Shown one piece after another: positions 32,380-32,489 of a DNA stretch of 32,489 bases. The position numbers and the translations under genes were made by a program. Origin of the DNA: Parabacteroides faecalis. Lineage in GTDB: Bacteria; Bacteroidota; Bacteroidia; Bacteroidales; Tannerellaceae. The DNA lies in contig NZ_JAKZMM010000047.1 in NCBI RefSeq assembly GCF_022809355.1, forward strand, positions 1-32,489, read 5' to 3'. How positions within the stretch are numbered: the first letter of the stretch is position 1; every line of letters starts with the position of its first letter. A model generated the notes under the pieces. That model ran no database searches. It saw nothing but the letters and a program-made list of their open reading frames with translations, and was not told the origin of the DNA.

Positions 32380-32489
32380 CCTAAAATCCGCAACTATCAT
32401 CCAATACACGATTAAGGGTAGATTTATGAGTCGTTAGTAGCAGCTTTCAGTAAAAAGCAACAGCACAACATCAATATGTAGCCACCATC
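32380..32489. repeat. 110-bp terminal inverted repeat, right copy (probable IS end)
   Basis: This is the exact reverse complement of bases 1-110. On the plus strand it opens with CCTAAAATCC directly after the broken GH78 coding sequence. Translating either strand gives only short open stretches and no recognisable transposase. Both copies present the same end of the repeat towards the interior of the window. Confidence 0.85.

Noticed and set aside
1-32489. Linear plasmid or phage genome with terminal inverted repeats
   Set aside because: The repeats cut into genes on both sides, and the interior carries essential chromosomal genes (pyrH, frr, rsgA) with no replication, packaging or structural genes.
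1-32489. 32-kb composite transposon bounded by two inverted IS copies
   Set aside because: Possible in form, but the passenger would include essential genes and truncated genes at both edges. Independent insertions or contig breaks at a repeated IS explain the ends better.

Overview
The window looks like a member of the Bacteroidales, possibly Parabacteroides or a close relative. The evidence is SusC/SusD pairs, ECF sigma/FecR signalling, lipobox-bearing glycosidases, promoters of the TTTG/TAnnTTTG type and a frr-rsgA neighbourhood. The genus is an inference from remembered protein similarity. Every protein-coding gene lies on the minus strand, so the window reads from high to low coordinates. 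The only plus-strand gene I can argue for is a small antisense RNA at about 16923-17002.

Layout, in transcription order. (1) 32379-24528: three tightly spaced secreted or lipoprotein glycosidases: a GH78 that has lost its N-terminus at the window edge, a GH106-like enzyme, and a second GH78 split by a one-base frameshift. A 23-bp, GC-rich repeat array (24411-24516) follows. (2) 24245-20591: a housekeeping block of pyrH, an MFS sugar-type permease, frr and rsgA. (3) 20467-19427: a GH43-like beta-propeller glycosidase with a clear terminator. (4) 19426-18890: a 537-bp gap with four exact-period 22-bp repeats and the promoter of the next operon. (5) 18889-11656: ECF sigma, FecR anti-sigma, SusC with an N-terminal STN signalling domain, and SusD. 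(6) 11417-2233: a six-gene, closely packed operon led by an IclR regulator: iron-type alcohol dehydrogenase, HzsA-related di-heme beta-propeller protein, GH2 beta-galactosidase-like lipoprotein, DeoC-type aldolase and FGGY sugar kinase. (7) 2134-106: a second ECF sigma factor without a FecR partner, and a membrane protein (DUF6057-like) cut at the left edge.

As a whole this is a polysaccharide-utilisation region biased towards rhamnose-containing glycans (two GH78 and one GH106-like), interrupted by essential genes. SusC/D would import oligosaccharides. FecR/ECF would sense transport through SusC, and the antisense RNA would damp susC expression. The IclR operon could carry an unfamiliar kinase-aldolase-reductase route for a sugar released by the glycosidases. 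That metabolic route is inferred from gene content only.

The first and last 110 bases are exact reverse complements. Both sit where a gene is abruptly cut, which suggests the same end of an insertion sequence (or another repeat) at both ends. The window is therefore probably a contig bounded by repeats and not a linear replicon.
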